Shown here piece by piece: positions 16,685 to 25,335 of a stretch of DNA of 64,000 bases. A model generated the notes under the pieces. That model was not told the origin of the DNA. It ran no database searches and saw nothing but the letters and a program-made list of their open reading frames with translations. Position 1 is the first letter of the stretch, and each line of letters opens with the position of its first letter. Made by a program: the position numbers and the translations under genes. This DNA comes from DATBHW01 sp035307385 (GTDB taxonomy: Bacteria > Chloroflexota > Ktedonobacteria > Ktedonobacterales > DATBGS01), in NCBI GenBank assembly GCA_035307385.1, contig DATGID010000019.1:74464-138463 (forward strand), in the 5' to 3' direction.

Positions 16685-17686
16685 TTACGTGGGCGATGCG
16701 CCGCGCACGACCTGTACGATGGCCTCCAGGTTGGCTTTTGGCGTGGCGGGCGGGATGGAGCAGCCAGGAGCCAGCAAGAAGCGCTGGCTGCCGGTCAGTT
16801 CCAGGGCGGCGTGCGCTTCGTCGGCCACCTGCTGCGGCGAGTCATTCAGGAGGGTCGTTTTTTCGCTGATGCCGCCCATGACGGCTTTGCGGGTGCGCGT
16901 TTTCCCGTCGGCCAGGTCAGGGTTGCCCGGCAGCGTGGCCGCCCAACTGATGGCATGTACGGGATAGTCGGCCAGGAGGTCGAACATGATGTGCTGTCCG
17001 CAGTTGTGCAGCACGTTGAAGGGGGCGTGCTTGAAGGCGTCGATCACGCGCAGGTCATAGTCGACGCCAAAGGCGCGATACTGGTCCTGGGTGAGCTTGT
17101 CGGTGCTGGCCCAGCCGGTCGTGGCGTAAAAGATGCCGCTGGCTCCGGCTTCGAGCGTGGCCTGGGCATAGGCGATGAACGTTTCGGTGATGACCTCCAG
17201 CGCCTGACGCAGCGCGCCAGGGTTGTCTTCGATGGAGGTTTGCACCGGCTCGAACTTGTTGCCAACCAGATATTTGGCGACGGAGAGCGGGCTGAAGATG
17301 GTGTGGATGAAATACGCCTGCCCTTTCAGGTCGTTGCCGATCAGGCGCAGCGCTTGAAGCTGCTCGCCCAGCGCGCCCCGGCTGGGGTCGAGCGCGCGCA
17401 GCCGTCGCCAGTCGCCCTGTTCCTGCACGGGAGTGGCAAGGAAGCTGGGGCCACGGTTGGCGTCGCCCGATGGCTGGAGCTTCGCGCCCCAGTCTTCGAC
17501 GTGATACGAGGCGCGCGGGTTGAACTTCATATAGTCACAGTCGTAAGCGTGGTAGTTTTCCAGCATCGCCTGGGCCACATCTTCAGGCTGCCATTCGCGC
17601 AAATAGCTGTGGCCCCACATGCTGGCCGGGACCCGATCCACCGGCTCGCCGCGCGCGGCGGCGTTCACGCGCTCGATTTTATTCAT
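16685..17686 (-). CDS. uroporphyrinogen decarboxylase (URO-D) family protein
   Basis: A 333-residue TIM-barrel protein of the URO-D/methyltransferase superfamily. The N-terminal RVNAAARGEPVDRVPASMWGH, the middle GASGIFYATTGWAS and NVLHNCGQHIMFDLLADYPV (the HNCG strand), and a C-terminal FLLAPGCSIPPATPKANLEA match the family. The RQAGRY motif of true HemE is absent, so heme synthesis is unlikely. Related proteins act with corrinoid or methyl-transfer systems or have unknown roles. No corrinoid protein is adjacent. ATG 17686 follows AAGGAA. Confidence 0.85.
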   Translation of the reverse strand: MNKIERVNAAARGEPVDRVPASMWGHSYLREWQPEDVAQAMLENYHAYDCDYMKFNPRASYHVEDWGAKLQPSGDANRGPSFLATPVQEQGDWRRLRALDPSRGALGEQLQALRLIGNDLKGQAYFIHTIFSPLSVAKYLVGNKFEPVQTSIEDNPGALRQALEVITETFIAYAQATLEAGASGIFYATTGWASTDKLTQDQYRAFGVDYDLRVIDAFKHAPFNVLHNCGQHIMFDLLADYPVHAISWAATLPGNPDLADGKTRTRKAVMGGISEKTTLLNDSPQQVADEAHAALELTGSQRFLLAPGCSIPPATPKANLEAIVQVVRGASPT

Positions 17687-17787
17687 GGTGTGTTCCTTGC
17701 CTCTCTGCCTTGCCTATCGTTAGATGTGTTATCTTCTCTTCAGTTCTCGCTCGCCTAAGATCAAGGATTGCCAAAGCCGTCAGTTGT

Positions 17788-19038
17788 TTACTTGGCCTCC
17801 CAACTGCCACCATGTCCATCAATATCTAAACTTTCCCATGTGCCAACAAGGTAACCGTTAGGTTGCACTTTTCCAGCAAATTTCAAATTTTGTAAAGAAT
17901 TCTTACTTGCAACAATAAAAGCGAGATCACCTTTAGTGTTGATTGTGCCTTCAAAAACACTTCGCACAGAAGAACTGTGAACAAAATCCCCCTTTGCGAG
18001 ACCCCCACTTTGGGTAATTGCTAAAAACTCTATATTAGATGGAGAACTATTATTGGTTTTCATTGTACCAACATATGATTTCTTTAGCTGAGGGAAAAGA
18101 CCAAGTTTTTCTGCTAACCCGGCAGGGTCGCTGTAATCAGGAGCCACCTGCAAGAGCATTTTAAGTTGTTCTTTAGTTGCTGCAAGTTGTCCTTCCTGCG
18201 CAAACTGAACGGCGCTCTCATACATCCAGGCGTGTTGGAGATTCACCTGGGCGATACTGACAGCCTGTTTTGCTTCAGCATTTTGTGGCTCCAGCCCCAG
18301 CAGCGCTTGCCACGCGCCAATTTCCTGTCCCCATTCTCCCACTTTTCGTGCCTGAAGCGCCAGTATTCTTAGCCTTTGTATGCGACGCGGCAGTAGTTGT
18401 TGTTGGAGTTGGGCCATAAAGGTGGCGAGCGTTTTGCGCCCGAAGTTGGGATCACGATCAAGCACTTGCTGCCAGAGCGCTGCCGCCCGCTCCAGATCGC
18501 CTTCGGCCTTTGCCGCCACGCCTGTTCGATAGAGGGTATTCAGGTCGGCGTCTGGCGGAGGGGGCGCTGGCTGCGCTCTCACCAGGTCTGGCTCTTTGGC
18601 GGCTGGAGGCGGCGTGAGTTGTGCCGGGCGGATTGGTGGGACGAGCGGAGCGGGCATGATCTGGCTGAGTGCAACCAGCAAGCCGCTCAAGCCTTGCTCG
18701 TAGTGGGCTTTGAAGTCGACCCATTGGATGCCGTTGAGGTCAATGGGAACCTTTGGGCACGTCTGGTACTCCAGGGGAAGAATGATCTTGTTTTGGGATT
18801 GGGCGTAGCGATATTCCATGCGCACATACTTTGATTCGGCTGCCTCGGGAGAAAGCGCGATGAGCAGGATGTGGCAGCGATCAATCGCCTTTTGCAGTTC
18901 GTCCATCCAGTTTTGCCCGGCTTCCAGCTTGCGGCGGTCAACCCAGACGTGGAAGCTGCGCGCCTGTAGGTCTGCCTCAAGGCGGTCCACAAAGGCGCTG
19001 TTGGTCCGAGAATAGCTGATGAATATGGAGATCGCCAT
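17788..19038 (-). CDS. TIR-domain protein with TPR-like middle and beta-rich C-terminal domain
   Basis: A 416-residue protein in three parts. Residues 1-125 are a TIR domain: SIFISYSRTNSAFVDRLEADL, FHVWVDRRKLEAGQNWMDEL, and the conserved SKYVRMEYRYA with candidate catalytic E75. Residues 155-320 after a Pro-rich linker form TPR-like helices (GDLERAAALWQQVLDRDPNF and two similar repeats). Residues 325-416 look like a beta-sandwich ending in GYLVGTWESLDIDGHGGSWE. The last 140 codons are visibly AT-rich compared with the GC-rich first two thirds. TIR domains cleave NAD+ or assemble signalling complexes. ATG 19038 is preferred; a TTG at 19062 is possible. Confidence 0.85.
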   Translation of the reverse strand: MAISIFISYSRTNSAFVDRLEADLQARSFHVWVDRRKLEAGQNWMDELQKAIDRCHILLIALSPEAAESKYVRMEYRYAQSQNKIILPLEYQTCPKVPIDLNGIQWVDFKAHYEQGLSGLLVALSQIMPAPLVPPIRPAQLTPPPAAKEPDLVRAQPAPPPPDADLNTLYRTGVAAKAEGDLERAAALWQQVLDRDPNFGRKTLATFMAQLQQQLLPRRIQRLRILALQARKVGEWGQEIGAWQALLGLEPQNAEAKQAVSIAQVNLQHAWMYESAVQFAQEGQLAATKEQLKMLLQVAPDYSDPAGLAEKLGLFPQLKKSYVGTMKTNNSSPSNIEFLAITQSGGLAKGDFVHSSSVRSVFEGTINTKGDLAFIVASKNSLQNLKFAGKVQPNGYLVGTWESLDIDGHGGSWEAK

Positions 19039-19247
19039 CGCCAGCACCCGCTCCCTCTGCAAAATTCCTGCTTGCTTTCCAACCTTGCGTTTATTGTAGC
19101 GAATTTCTCTTCAACTGGGAAGCTATCCGCCCCCGATTTTGGGGTCACTTGAAACCATCTCTTGGAAAGCATATCATCATAGCACGGTGTCTTATGGTTC
19201 CGTTGGAAGAGGGAGTGCGTCCCTTTGTATGCAGGTGTTGGAGAAGC

Positions 19248-19850
19248 ATGACCACGAAAAGAGAGGCGCTGGCGCTGCGTGCCGCCGAATGGGTCTCCCT
19301 GGCTGGCAGCCCGTTCTTGTTGGCAGCACTGCTGCTGCTGATTGTCTCCTGGCACGCGACGCATCGTGTCTGGCCTACGCTTGGCTGGGCCGCGCTGGCA
19401 GCGGCTTTTGTCACGGTGGGGCCGCTGATCTTGCTGGCGGTGGCCGTCAGCGCAGGACGGGTAGGCAATCTTGACCTGGACCTGCGGCACGAACGCCCCT
19501 GGCCGATGGTAATCGCGCTGGGCATTACCGTGGTGGGGCTGATGGTCTTGTGGATGCTGGGCGCGCCGCATCTGCTGCTGATCTTGCTGATTTCGACGCT
19601 GATTGGTGGGACGGTGGCGCTGTTGATTACGCTGCGCTGGAAGGTGAGCATTCACGCGGGCGGCGCGGCGGGGGCTGCCACGGTGATGGCCCTGCTCTAT
19701 GGCGCGCAAGCGCTGCCGCTGATGATTGGCGTGGCGTTGATTGGCTGGTCGCGCGTGGTGCTGGGCAAGCATACCTGGCCGCAGGTGCTGGTGGGCGCGG
19801 CTATCTCCATCCTGATAACTGTGGTGGTCTTTGGCATTGGCTGGCCCTGA
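19248..19850 (+). CDS. PAP2-like membrane phosphatase-fold protein
   Basis: A 200-residue protein with about five membrane helices. The PAP2 pattern is recognisable: LDLRHERP for motif 1, KVSIHAGGAAGA for motif 2, and SRVVLGKHTWPQ for motif 3. The first motif keeps the Arg-Pro. The second has S-I-H rather than P-S-G-H, and the final Asp of motif 3 is Gln. This form is common in a PAP2 subgroup whose substrate is unknown; lipid phosphates are the usual class. ATG 19248 follows GGAGAAG. It is divergent from the TIR gene and 87 nt before coaBC. Confidence 0.7.
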   Translation: MTTKREALALRAAEWVSLAGSPFLLAALLLLIVSWHATHRVWPTLGWAALAAAFVTVGPLILLAVAVSAGRVGNLDLDLRHERPWPMVIALGITVVGLMVLWMLGAPHLLLILLISTLIGGTVALLITLRWKVSIHAGGAAGAATVMALLYGAQALPLMIGVALIGWSRVVLGKHTWPQVLVGAAISILITVVVFGIGWP

Positions 19851-19937
19851 ACTTCTTGCGGCTGATTTTTGCCCGGCAAGGTTGTTCGTCTTCTTACCTG
19901 GTATGCTGATTGCTTAGAGATAGAAACGTGGGACGCA

Positions 19938-21212
19938 ATGGAGCAGGTACTCCACAACAAACGCCTGGTGGTGGGGGTGTGCGGGGGCATCGCCGCCTTT
20001 AAGGCGGTGGCCCTGGTGAGCCAGCTTCAGAAAGCCGGGGCGCTGGTCGATGTGATCATGACCGAGCACGCCAGCGAATTCGTCAGCGCGCTTTCCTTTA
20101 GTTCACTCAGTCATCGCCCGGTCTATGCTGATTTGTGGGAGCCAACCGGCCAGGCTGCGGCGCGGCATATCGAACTGGGGCGCGAGGCCGACCTGCTGGT
20201 GATTGTTCCGGCGACGGCGAACACGATTGCGAAGCTGGCGCATGGCATGGCCGATAACATGCTGGGCGCGGTGGCGCTGGCGACAACGGCGCCGCTGCTC
20301 GTTGCGCCTGCCATGGAGCAGGCTATGTATCGGCATCCGGCGACGCAGGCCAACCTTGCCACGCTGCGCAGTCGCGGCGCGATGATTGTCGAGCCGGAGG
20401 TAGGCACGCTGGCTTCGGGCGAGGTGGGCGCCGGACGCCTGCCTGAGCCAGAGACGCTGGTGCAGGCGATTCGTCAGGCGCTGGGCCGCGCGGGACCGCT
20501 GGCCGGGCGGCGCGTGGTGGTGACGGCTGGCGGCACGCAGGAGCCGATTGATCCGGTGCGCTTCATCGGCAATCGCTCGTCGGGGCTGATGGGCTACGCG
20601 CTGGCGGAGGAGGCGCGTGATCGCGGGGCCAGGGTGACGTTGATTTCGGGGCCGGTGGGCCTGGCCCCGCCTTATGGCGTGGAGATGGTGCGCGTGCAGA
20701 CGGCGCTGGAGATGCGCGCCGCTGTGCTGGCCGCGCTGGGGCTGAGAGCGCCTGGCAGTGAGCCAGCCGCTGCGGGCGCTGGACCGGGAGACTCGGCTGA
20801 GGCGCTGGTGATGGCGGCGGCGGTGGCCGACTATCGCGTGGAGCATCCGGCGGCGGAGAAGATGAAGAAAGAGCCGGGCAGCGGAGGGATGGCGTTGACA
20901 CTGGTGCGCAATCCCGATATTCTGGCGGATGTGGACGAAGCGCTCAGGCAAGGCGCAAGCCGTCGGCTGGTGCGCGTGGGCTTCGCTGCGGAGACGACCA
21001 ATCTTGAGGCATATGCGCGCGCCAAGCTGGCATCCAAGGGACTGGATTTGCTGGTGGCAAACGATGTCAGCCGGGCGGACAGTGGCTTTGGCACGACCAC
21101 GAACAAGGTCTGGCTGCTGCATCGCGGCGGGCAGGTGGAAGACCTGGCGGTGTTGCCCAAGGCTGATGTGGCCGGGGTGATCTGGGACCGGGTGCAAGCG
21201 CTGCTGGCGTAG
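19938..21212 (+). CDS. coaBC: bifunctional phosphopantothenoylcysteine decarboxylase / phosphopantothenate--cysteine ligase
   Basis: A 424-residue fusion that performs two steps of coenzyme A synthesis. The N-terminal flavoprotein CoaC half shows GVCGGIAAFKAVAL, the PATANTIAKLAHGMADNM loop and PAMEQAMY. The C-terminal CoaB half shows TAGGTQEPIDPVRFIGNRSS, the AAAVADYRV motif, KMKK, and VGFAAET plus LVANDVSR. A Pro/Ala-rich insert (about 270-290) lies in the CoaB half. ATG 19938 is used; the ribosome site is weak. The CoA supplied would serve the acyl-CoA genes elsewhere in the window. Confidence 0.95.
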   Translation: MEQVLHNKRLVVGVCGGIAAFKAVALVSQLQKAGALVDVIMTEHASEFVSALSFSSLSHRPVYADLWEPTGQAAARHIELGREADLLVIVPATANTIAKLAHGMADNMLGAVALATTAPLLVAPAMEQAMYRHPATQANLATLRSRGAMIVEPEVGTLASGEVGAGRLPEPETLVQAIRQALGRAGPLAGRRVVVTAGGTQEPIDPVRFIGNRSSGLMGYALAEEARDRGARVTLISGPVGLAPPYGVEMVRVQTALEMRAAVLAALGLRAPGSEPAAAGAGPGDSAEALVMAAAVADYRVEHPAAEKMKKEPGSGGMALTLVRNPDILADVDEALRQGASRRLVRVGFAAETTNLEAYARAKLASKGLDLLVANDVSRADSGFGTTTNKVWLLHRGGQVEDLAVLPKADVAGVIWDRVQALLA

Positions 21213-21276
21213 GCAGCGCGCCCGACGCCAGGAGGCAAGATGCCTGGCTGGTCTAGTACTTCTGGACTATGGACCA

Positions 21277-21305
21277 TTGCTCCAGAAGAATGGATGACGT
21301 ACAAT
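21277..21305 (+). promoter_or_regulatory. promoter of the coiled-coil gene
   Basis: TTGCTC (21277-21282), 17-nt spacer, TACAAT (21300-21305). The leader to ATG 21443 would be about 130 nt and contains the palindrome at 21399. Confidence 0.5.
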
Positions 21306-21398
21306 ATGCCCAGTGACTGATGGAAAGAAGCTAGGCAAAGTATGGGCGGCAAGGCAGGTGGATGCGAGGGCGCAGGAGCCGCGAGATGCTCCTTATAC

Positions 21399-21413
21399 GC
21401 CGTATCATACGGC
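21399..21413. promoter_or_regulatory. 15-bp perfect palindrome in a leader
   Basis: GCCGTAT-C-ATACGGC lies 30 nt before the start of the gene at 21443. It could be an operator or a small hairpin close to the ribosome site. Confidence 0.4.
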
Positions 21414-21442
21414 ATGAGCAGATATGCAGGAGGGGTTGAACA

Positions 21443-21871
21443 ATGGATCGCGCAAGCGCAGGTTTTGAAAGTATTGCTGAGATGCTGTTGCAGCAGAAGA
21501 AGCTGATGGATGCGCTGGAGGCGGAGAATCGGGAGCTGCGGCGTCAACTAGCGGAACTCCGGCGTGGCATTGGTATCGCTGTGGTCATTGAAGGCAAGAC
21601 GATTCAGCTTGCTAGCGGCGCGTCGGACCCGGCCTTCCAGAATGGGCTGGCCGCTTTGGGGCAGTCTCCGGCGGCTAATCAGATTAGTCAACTCAATAAC
21701 CAGATTAGCCAGTTAAATCTGGGGGCAGTCTCCGGCAGCTTCTCTTCTGGTATGACGCCGCCACCCAGCCCCGCGACGAGCGCACCGTTGTTCACGCCTG
21801 ACAAGCCTGCCACCAATGGCAACGGCAACAATAATGGGCGCAATCCGCTGGCCGACAGCTTTGTCCTCTAG
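21443..21871 (+). CDS. small coiled-coil protein of unknown function
   Basis: A 142-residue protein. Residues 5-45 form a strong heptad coiled coil (MLLQQKKLMDALEAENRELRR). A short beta-like stretch follows (IGIAVVIEGKTIQLASG), then NQISQLNNQISQLN, a near-perfect direct repeat, and a Pro/Asn-rich disordered tail. There is no membrane helix or signal peptide, so it is cytoplasmic. GGAGGGG precedes ATG 21443. It lies next to an AIM24 gene on the same strand (gap 144 nt). I do not recognise a family. Confidence 0.6.
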   Translation: MDRASAGFESIAEMLLQQKKLMDALEAENRELRRQLAELRRGIGIAVVIEGKTIQLASGASDPAFQNGLAALGQSPAANQISQLNNQISQLNLGAVSGSFSSGMTPPPSPATSAPLFTPDKPATNGNGNNNGRNPLADSFVL

Positions 21872-21943
21872 GCTGGCGGAGCACATCCGCTTCCCTCTGT
21901 CGCCAGTGGCATGATATGATGAGCATATGGGCACACACGTGCA

Positions 21944-21963
21944 GCCGACCAATGTTGGTCGGC
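21944..21963 (+). terminator. 9-bp hairpin between the coiled-coil and AIM24 genes
   Basis: GCCGACCAA (21944-21952) pairs with 21955-21963 around a 2-nt centre, giving a 20-bp near-perfect palindrome. It is followed by TATCTGTTTA, a poor T-tract. Either a terminator or a leader hairpin. Confidence 0.45.
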
Positions 21964-22015
21964 TATCTGTTTAGGCGTCTGGCCTGGAAGCCAGGCGAAC
22001 GAGGGAGAATGTGTT

Positions 22016-22981
22016 GTGATCTGTCCAAATTGTCGCAATCAGATGGCCGATAATGCGCGCTTCTGTGGGGTGTGTGGCAATCCGAACCCCATGGTTGCAG
22101 GTGCGCAGCCATCTGGGGGATATGCGCCGTCTCCGGCTGGTGGGGGTGGCTATGGGCCGCCTCCAGGGCAGGCGTTTGGAGGGCAATATCAGGCTGCCTA
22201 TGGTGGCGCGCTGGCCCCGAATGAGCCACAGCTTGAACTGCACAACCCCGACGAACCGATTGTGATCGGTGATATGCGCATCAAGATCGAGGGCCAGGTG
22301 GTGCCAGCGGTGAGCGTGGAACTGGGCCAGCAGCAGACGATCTATTTCGAGCATCATATCTTGTTGTGGAAACATCCGGGCGTCAATATCGGCTTTTCGG
22401 GGCTGAAGGGCGCGGGGAAGCGCTTCTTTGCGGGGTTGCAGGTTTTTATCAGCACGGCGCAGGGGCCAGGCAATATCGCGTTTTCGCGTGAGGCGCCTGG
22501 GCAGGTTGTCGCCCTGCGTTTGCAGCCAGGCCAGACGATTGATGTACGCGAGCATCAGTTTTTGTGCGCCTCCAGCAATGTGAATTACGGTTTCACGTTC
22601 GTGAAGGGCGCGGCCAATGTCCTCTTCAGCCGGACGGGGTTGTTTGTCGATCAATTTACCGGCCAGCAGGGTGAGGGTGTGGTGATTATTCATGCCTATG
22701 GCAATCACTTCGAGAAGCAGCTTGCGCCGGGCGAGACGCTGGACGTGGAGCCGGGCGCGTGGGTCTGGAAGGACGCCTCGGTGCAGATGACGACGACCTC
22801 GATTGCCAGTTCGACACGCGGCGGCTTTTTGGGCGCGCTGGGCAATCTGGTGGCGGGCGCTTCGATTACATTGAACCGCTTCACCGGCCCTGGGCGCGTC
22901 GGCATTCAGTCGATGACGTATCATCCGCCAGCCCCCGAGGGCGCGACACAAGCTGGCGGCCAGAGCAACTTCTCGTTGTAA
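22016..22981 (+). CDS. zinc-ribbon and AIM24-domain protein
   Basis: A 321-residue protein. It starts with a zinc ribbon, CPNC-x(12)-CGVC (residues 3-21), then a Gly/Pro/Tyr-rich spacer (25-70). The rest is an AIM24-type beta domain: FEHHILLWKHPGVNIGF, FSREAPGQVVALRLQPGQTIDVREH and FVDQFTGQQGEGVVIIHAYG. AIM24 (TIGR00266/DUF124-like) proteins are widespread; in yeast the homologue affects mitochondrial architecture, and the bacterial role is unclear. The GTG start (22016) is supported by GAGGGAG about 10 nt upstream and keeps the first zinc ligand. It ends 13 nt before the inverted-repeat element. Confidence 0.85.
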   Translation: MICPNCRNQMADNARFCGVCGNPNPMVAGAQPSGGYAPSPAGGGGYGPPPGQAFGGQYQAAYGGALAPNEPQLELHNPDEPIVIGDMRIKIEGQVVPAVSVELGQQQTIYFEHHILLWKHPGVNIGFSGLKGAGKRFFAGLQVFISTAQGPGNIAFSREAPGQVVALRLQPGQTIDVREHQFLCASSNVNYGFTFVKGAANVLFSRTGLFVDQFTGQQGEGVVIIHAYGNHFEKQLAPGETLDVEPGAWVWKDASVQMTTTSIASSTRGGFLGALGNLVAGASITLNRFTGPGRVGIQSMTYHPPAPEGATQAGGQSNFSL

Positions 22982-22994
22982 TCGGTATCTGCTG

Positions 22995-23235
22995 AAACAT
23001 GAGTCATCCCGAATATTGGGGGGCCAAGCCCAGCGCGGCGTCAGCTTTCGGAGCGCCGCCTGGAAGGCGGCCAGCGCCGCGCTGCCGCGAGGGCGGCCCT
23101 CCAGCGTGCTCCGGTGCGACAGGCCAGCGTTTGGCCGCCTGGAAGGCGGCGCTCCCATGGGCTTCTGCACTCTCCAGCAGACTCGCCTGCTGGCAGAAGG
23201 TCTGTCTGGCAAAAAATTCGGGATGACTCATGTTT
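22995..23235. repeat. ~241-bp element with 20-bp perfect terminal inverted repeats (MITE-like)
   Basis: The left end AAACATGAGTCATCCCGAAT (22995-23014) matches exactly, inverted, 23216-23235. The interior is GC-rich and contains two copies of CCGCCTGGAAGGCGG (near 23056 and 23138), each itself a small inverted repeat. No plausible protein is encoded; the two mirror-image reading frames that start MSHPE are by-products of the inverted ends. It lies between two convergent genes (stops 22981 and 23262). It could be a non-autonomous transposable element or a large structured terminator. I cannot identify a target-site duplication with confidence. Confidence 0.7.
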
Positions 23236-23261
23236 CTCTGCGTCCTGGTTGGTGTCCGGCG

Positions 23262-25007
23262 CTATTGCTGGGGGCCGTTGGCCTCCGTTTCTGTGTGTCC
23301 GAGCGGGATTTGCCAGGCGTTGAGTTTTTCTGCGGGCTGCCGCCCAGGCGGCATGAGCGGGCCAGTAAAGCGGCGAGGCAAGGCGTCAGCGCCCCTGGCG
23401 GGATTGCCAGGCGAACGCGCCGGAGCGGGCGAAGCTGAAGACGCGTGCTCGCGTACGTTCCTGGAGGCGCTGTCTGGGCGAGATTGGGGGGTGGCTGGCG
23501 CGCTGGCCTGCTCGGCGCGCAGCGGGCGCGAGGTTCTGGTAAGCTGCTCCATGCTTTCAGTGATGCGGCGCAGTTCGGTTTCGATGGATTGCATCTGGAC
23601 ACCGATGTGTCCAAGCCTGGCGCGGAGCAGTTCGGCCCCAGAGATTTGCTGGTGCGCGCCCAGTTCCATTTCATGCAGGATGGGTCGTTCGGTGGAATCG
23701 CCCTTGTTTTCGAGCATGGTGTGCAGATGGCCTGCGCTCTGGTCGGACCGTTTTTGGATATCGCGCAGCGCGCTGTCGGTGGCGCTCAGGGTCTGGCGCA
23801 GCGAGGAAAGATCGGAGGCTAGCCCCAACACAGCGGTGTAACCACCAATGGCTTGTTTGAGGGCTTGCTGCGCTGCGAGCAGTTGACGACCCACGCGCCC
23901 CAGCGCCAGGGTCAGCGTATCCAGTGGAGTGCCGGTGGCGTTGCCGATGATGTGCAGGCCGGTGATGTCTCCGGTGGTCAGGCGGTCCAGCGCCTGGCTC
24001 AGTTCGCCGATGCGCTCTTCCAGGCGCAAGTGCGCGGCTGCGGCGTGCTGGTGGCGTTCCAATTGTTCCAGCAGGGTATTGAGCAGGTGGCTGGCAAATG
24101 CCAGCGAACCTTTGGGGGTGGGCACCAGGATGCGCGCCTTGGTATCGCCTGAGATGAACCGCACATAGGTGTTGCTCAGGTTTTCTATATCTGCCTGAAC
24201 CTGTTCCTGCCGCTCGGCCATGAACCGGCGTATGTGAAGCAGGTCCTCTCTTTGTCGATTGGTCTGGGCAATGAAGCGGTCCAGGTTCAGGCTAAAGAGC
24301 CGGGCGACATAGGCGATCAGCGCCAGCGCCAGCGTGGTTGAGGCGATGGTGAAGGCGATTTGCCCCGCACCGGGGAGGGTGATGGCTGGCGTGACCTGCC
24401 CCCGCGTTTGTTCCAGACTGATCGCCAGGATGGTCGCGCCTGAGATGGCGGTGAGGGCGATGGCGTGGCGGCTGCCCAACAGCAGGGCGGCGCTGATGAC
24501 CACGTAGGCGTAGAAGAGGGCGGTTGGTCCGGTCACGCCAAACAGCAGCAGCCATAGCCCGACAATCGCAAAATCGGCGTATGGCAAGAGATAGAACGCC
24601 AGCGGCGATTGCCCGGACCGCTGGCGCTGGATGGCGAGGAGGGTAATCAGTCCGCACGCGCCGAGCATGCCACCGCTGGCAGCCAGCCCAAAGAACGCGG
24701 GCTGCTGTAACAGAATTTCGATGATGACGCCACCCAGCGCCAGGGCTGCCCCCAGGAAGAGATGCCCGAGCGCCATAGAACGCAGGATGGCGGTGATATG
24801 GGCTTCCTGGAGGCCGTTGGGCAGGTCGTCGTCTGCATAGATGGGAGGGAGTTCGTCGTCGCTCGTGCCAGGCGTTGGGAGGGGGAAAGCCTGGAATGGG
24901 GAATTGGTGACGATTGGCCCTGAGCCTGGATTTGGGATGGGCGTCTGCCCTCTGTGATACTCACCGCCTGCCTGGGGGCGCGTGATGCGCTCTCCTTGCC
25001 GCTGCAT
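23262..25007 (-). CDS. membrane receptor-like protein with HAMP-like modules, no output domain
   Basis: A 581-residue protein. A 60-residue disordered N-terminus is followed by about six membrane helices (about 75-245) and a cytoplasmic region. This contains a coiled coil (NRQREDLLHIRRFMAERQEQ), a HAMP-like module with YVRFISGDTKARI, a second module with TTGDITGLHIIGNATGTPLD, then more helices and a Pro-rich tail. No kinase, cyclase, GGDEF or chemoreceptor tip is present. The cytoplasmic part is homologous to that of the divergent gene at 25336. ATG 25007 has GAGAGG upstream. It may control partner proteins by coiled-coil contact; this is inference. Confidence 0.7.
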   Translation of the reverse strand: MQRQGERITRPQAGGEYHRGQTPIPNPGSGPIVTNSPFQAFPLPTPGTSDDELPPIYADDDLPNGLQEAHITAILRSMALGHLFLGAALALGGVIIEILLQQPAFFGLAASGGMLGACGLITLLAIQRQRSGQSPLAFYLLPYADFAIVGLWLLLFGVTGPTALFYAYVVISAALLLGSRHAIALTAISGATILAISLEQTRGQVTPAITLPGAGQIAFTIASTTLALALIAYVARLFSLNLDRFIAQTNRQREDLLHIRRFMAERQEQVQADIENLSNTYVRFISGDTKARILVPTPKGSLAFASHLLNTLLEQLERHQHAAAAHLRLEERIGELSQALDRLTTGDITGLHIIGNATGTPLDTLTLALGRVGRQLLAAQQALKQAIGGYTAVLGLASDLSSLRQTLSATDSALRDIQKRSDQSAGHLHTMLENKGDSTERPILHEMELGAHQQISGAELLRARLGHIGVQMQSIETELRRITESMEQLTRTSRPLRAEQASAPATPQSRPDSASRNVREHASSASPAPARSPGNPARGADALPRRFTGPLMPPGRQPAEKLNAWQIPLGHTETEANGPQQ

Positions 25008-25204
25008 GCCTGCCTCTCTTTCTCCCAGCGCTGTCTCCCCGGTGCCGCTGCGCCTGGGAGGTGTGAGGAACTGCCATTTGCCCAGAGCAATGGAGTAGCA
25101 AATCTTGTGCCGGAACCGGGCATCCAAAGGTGCACGAAGAAAGAATCGCGCCATACTTTTTGCGGCAGAGATAGCCTGATGAGGCTGTTCGAGCTATGGA
25201 ATAC

Positions 25205-25315
25205 TTGACAAAGGGGGAAGGCCGCTATAGTATTGCTTTCTTGGAAGCAGGCTGCATGAAGCGAGGCATCTTGAGCAGATCAAAAAAGGCGGTTCCCCTT
25301 CCTTTACGGAAGGGG
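25205..25315 (+). promoter_or_regulatory. promoter and leader hairpin before the second receptor gene
   Basis: TTGACA (25205-25210) with TATAGT (25226-25231, 15-nt spacer) or TAGTAT (25228-25233, 17-nt spacer). In the leader, CCCCTTCC (25295-25302) pairs with 25308-25315 around TTTAC. The 328-nt gap between the two divergent receptor genes otherwise shows nothing recognisable. Confidence 0.5.
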
Positions 25316-25335
25316 TCAACGGCTGGAGGATCATC

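Noticed and set aside
16685..17686. Annotation as HemE for heme synthesis
   Set aside because: The RQAGRY motif and other HemE signatures are missing; only the superfamily fold is supported.
22999..23231. Two mirror-image 75-residue frames starting MSHPE
   Set aside because: Both begin in the 20-bp inverted ends of the repeat element, so the similarity is forced by the DNA palindrome and not by coding.
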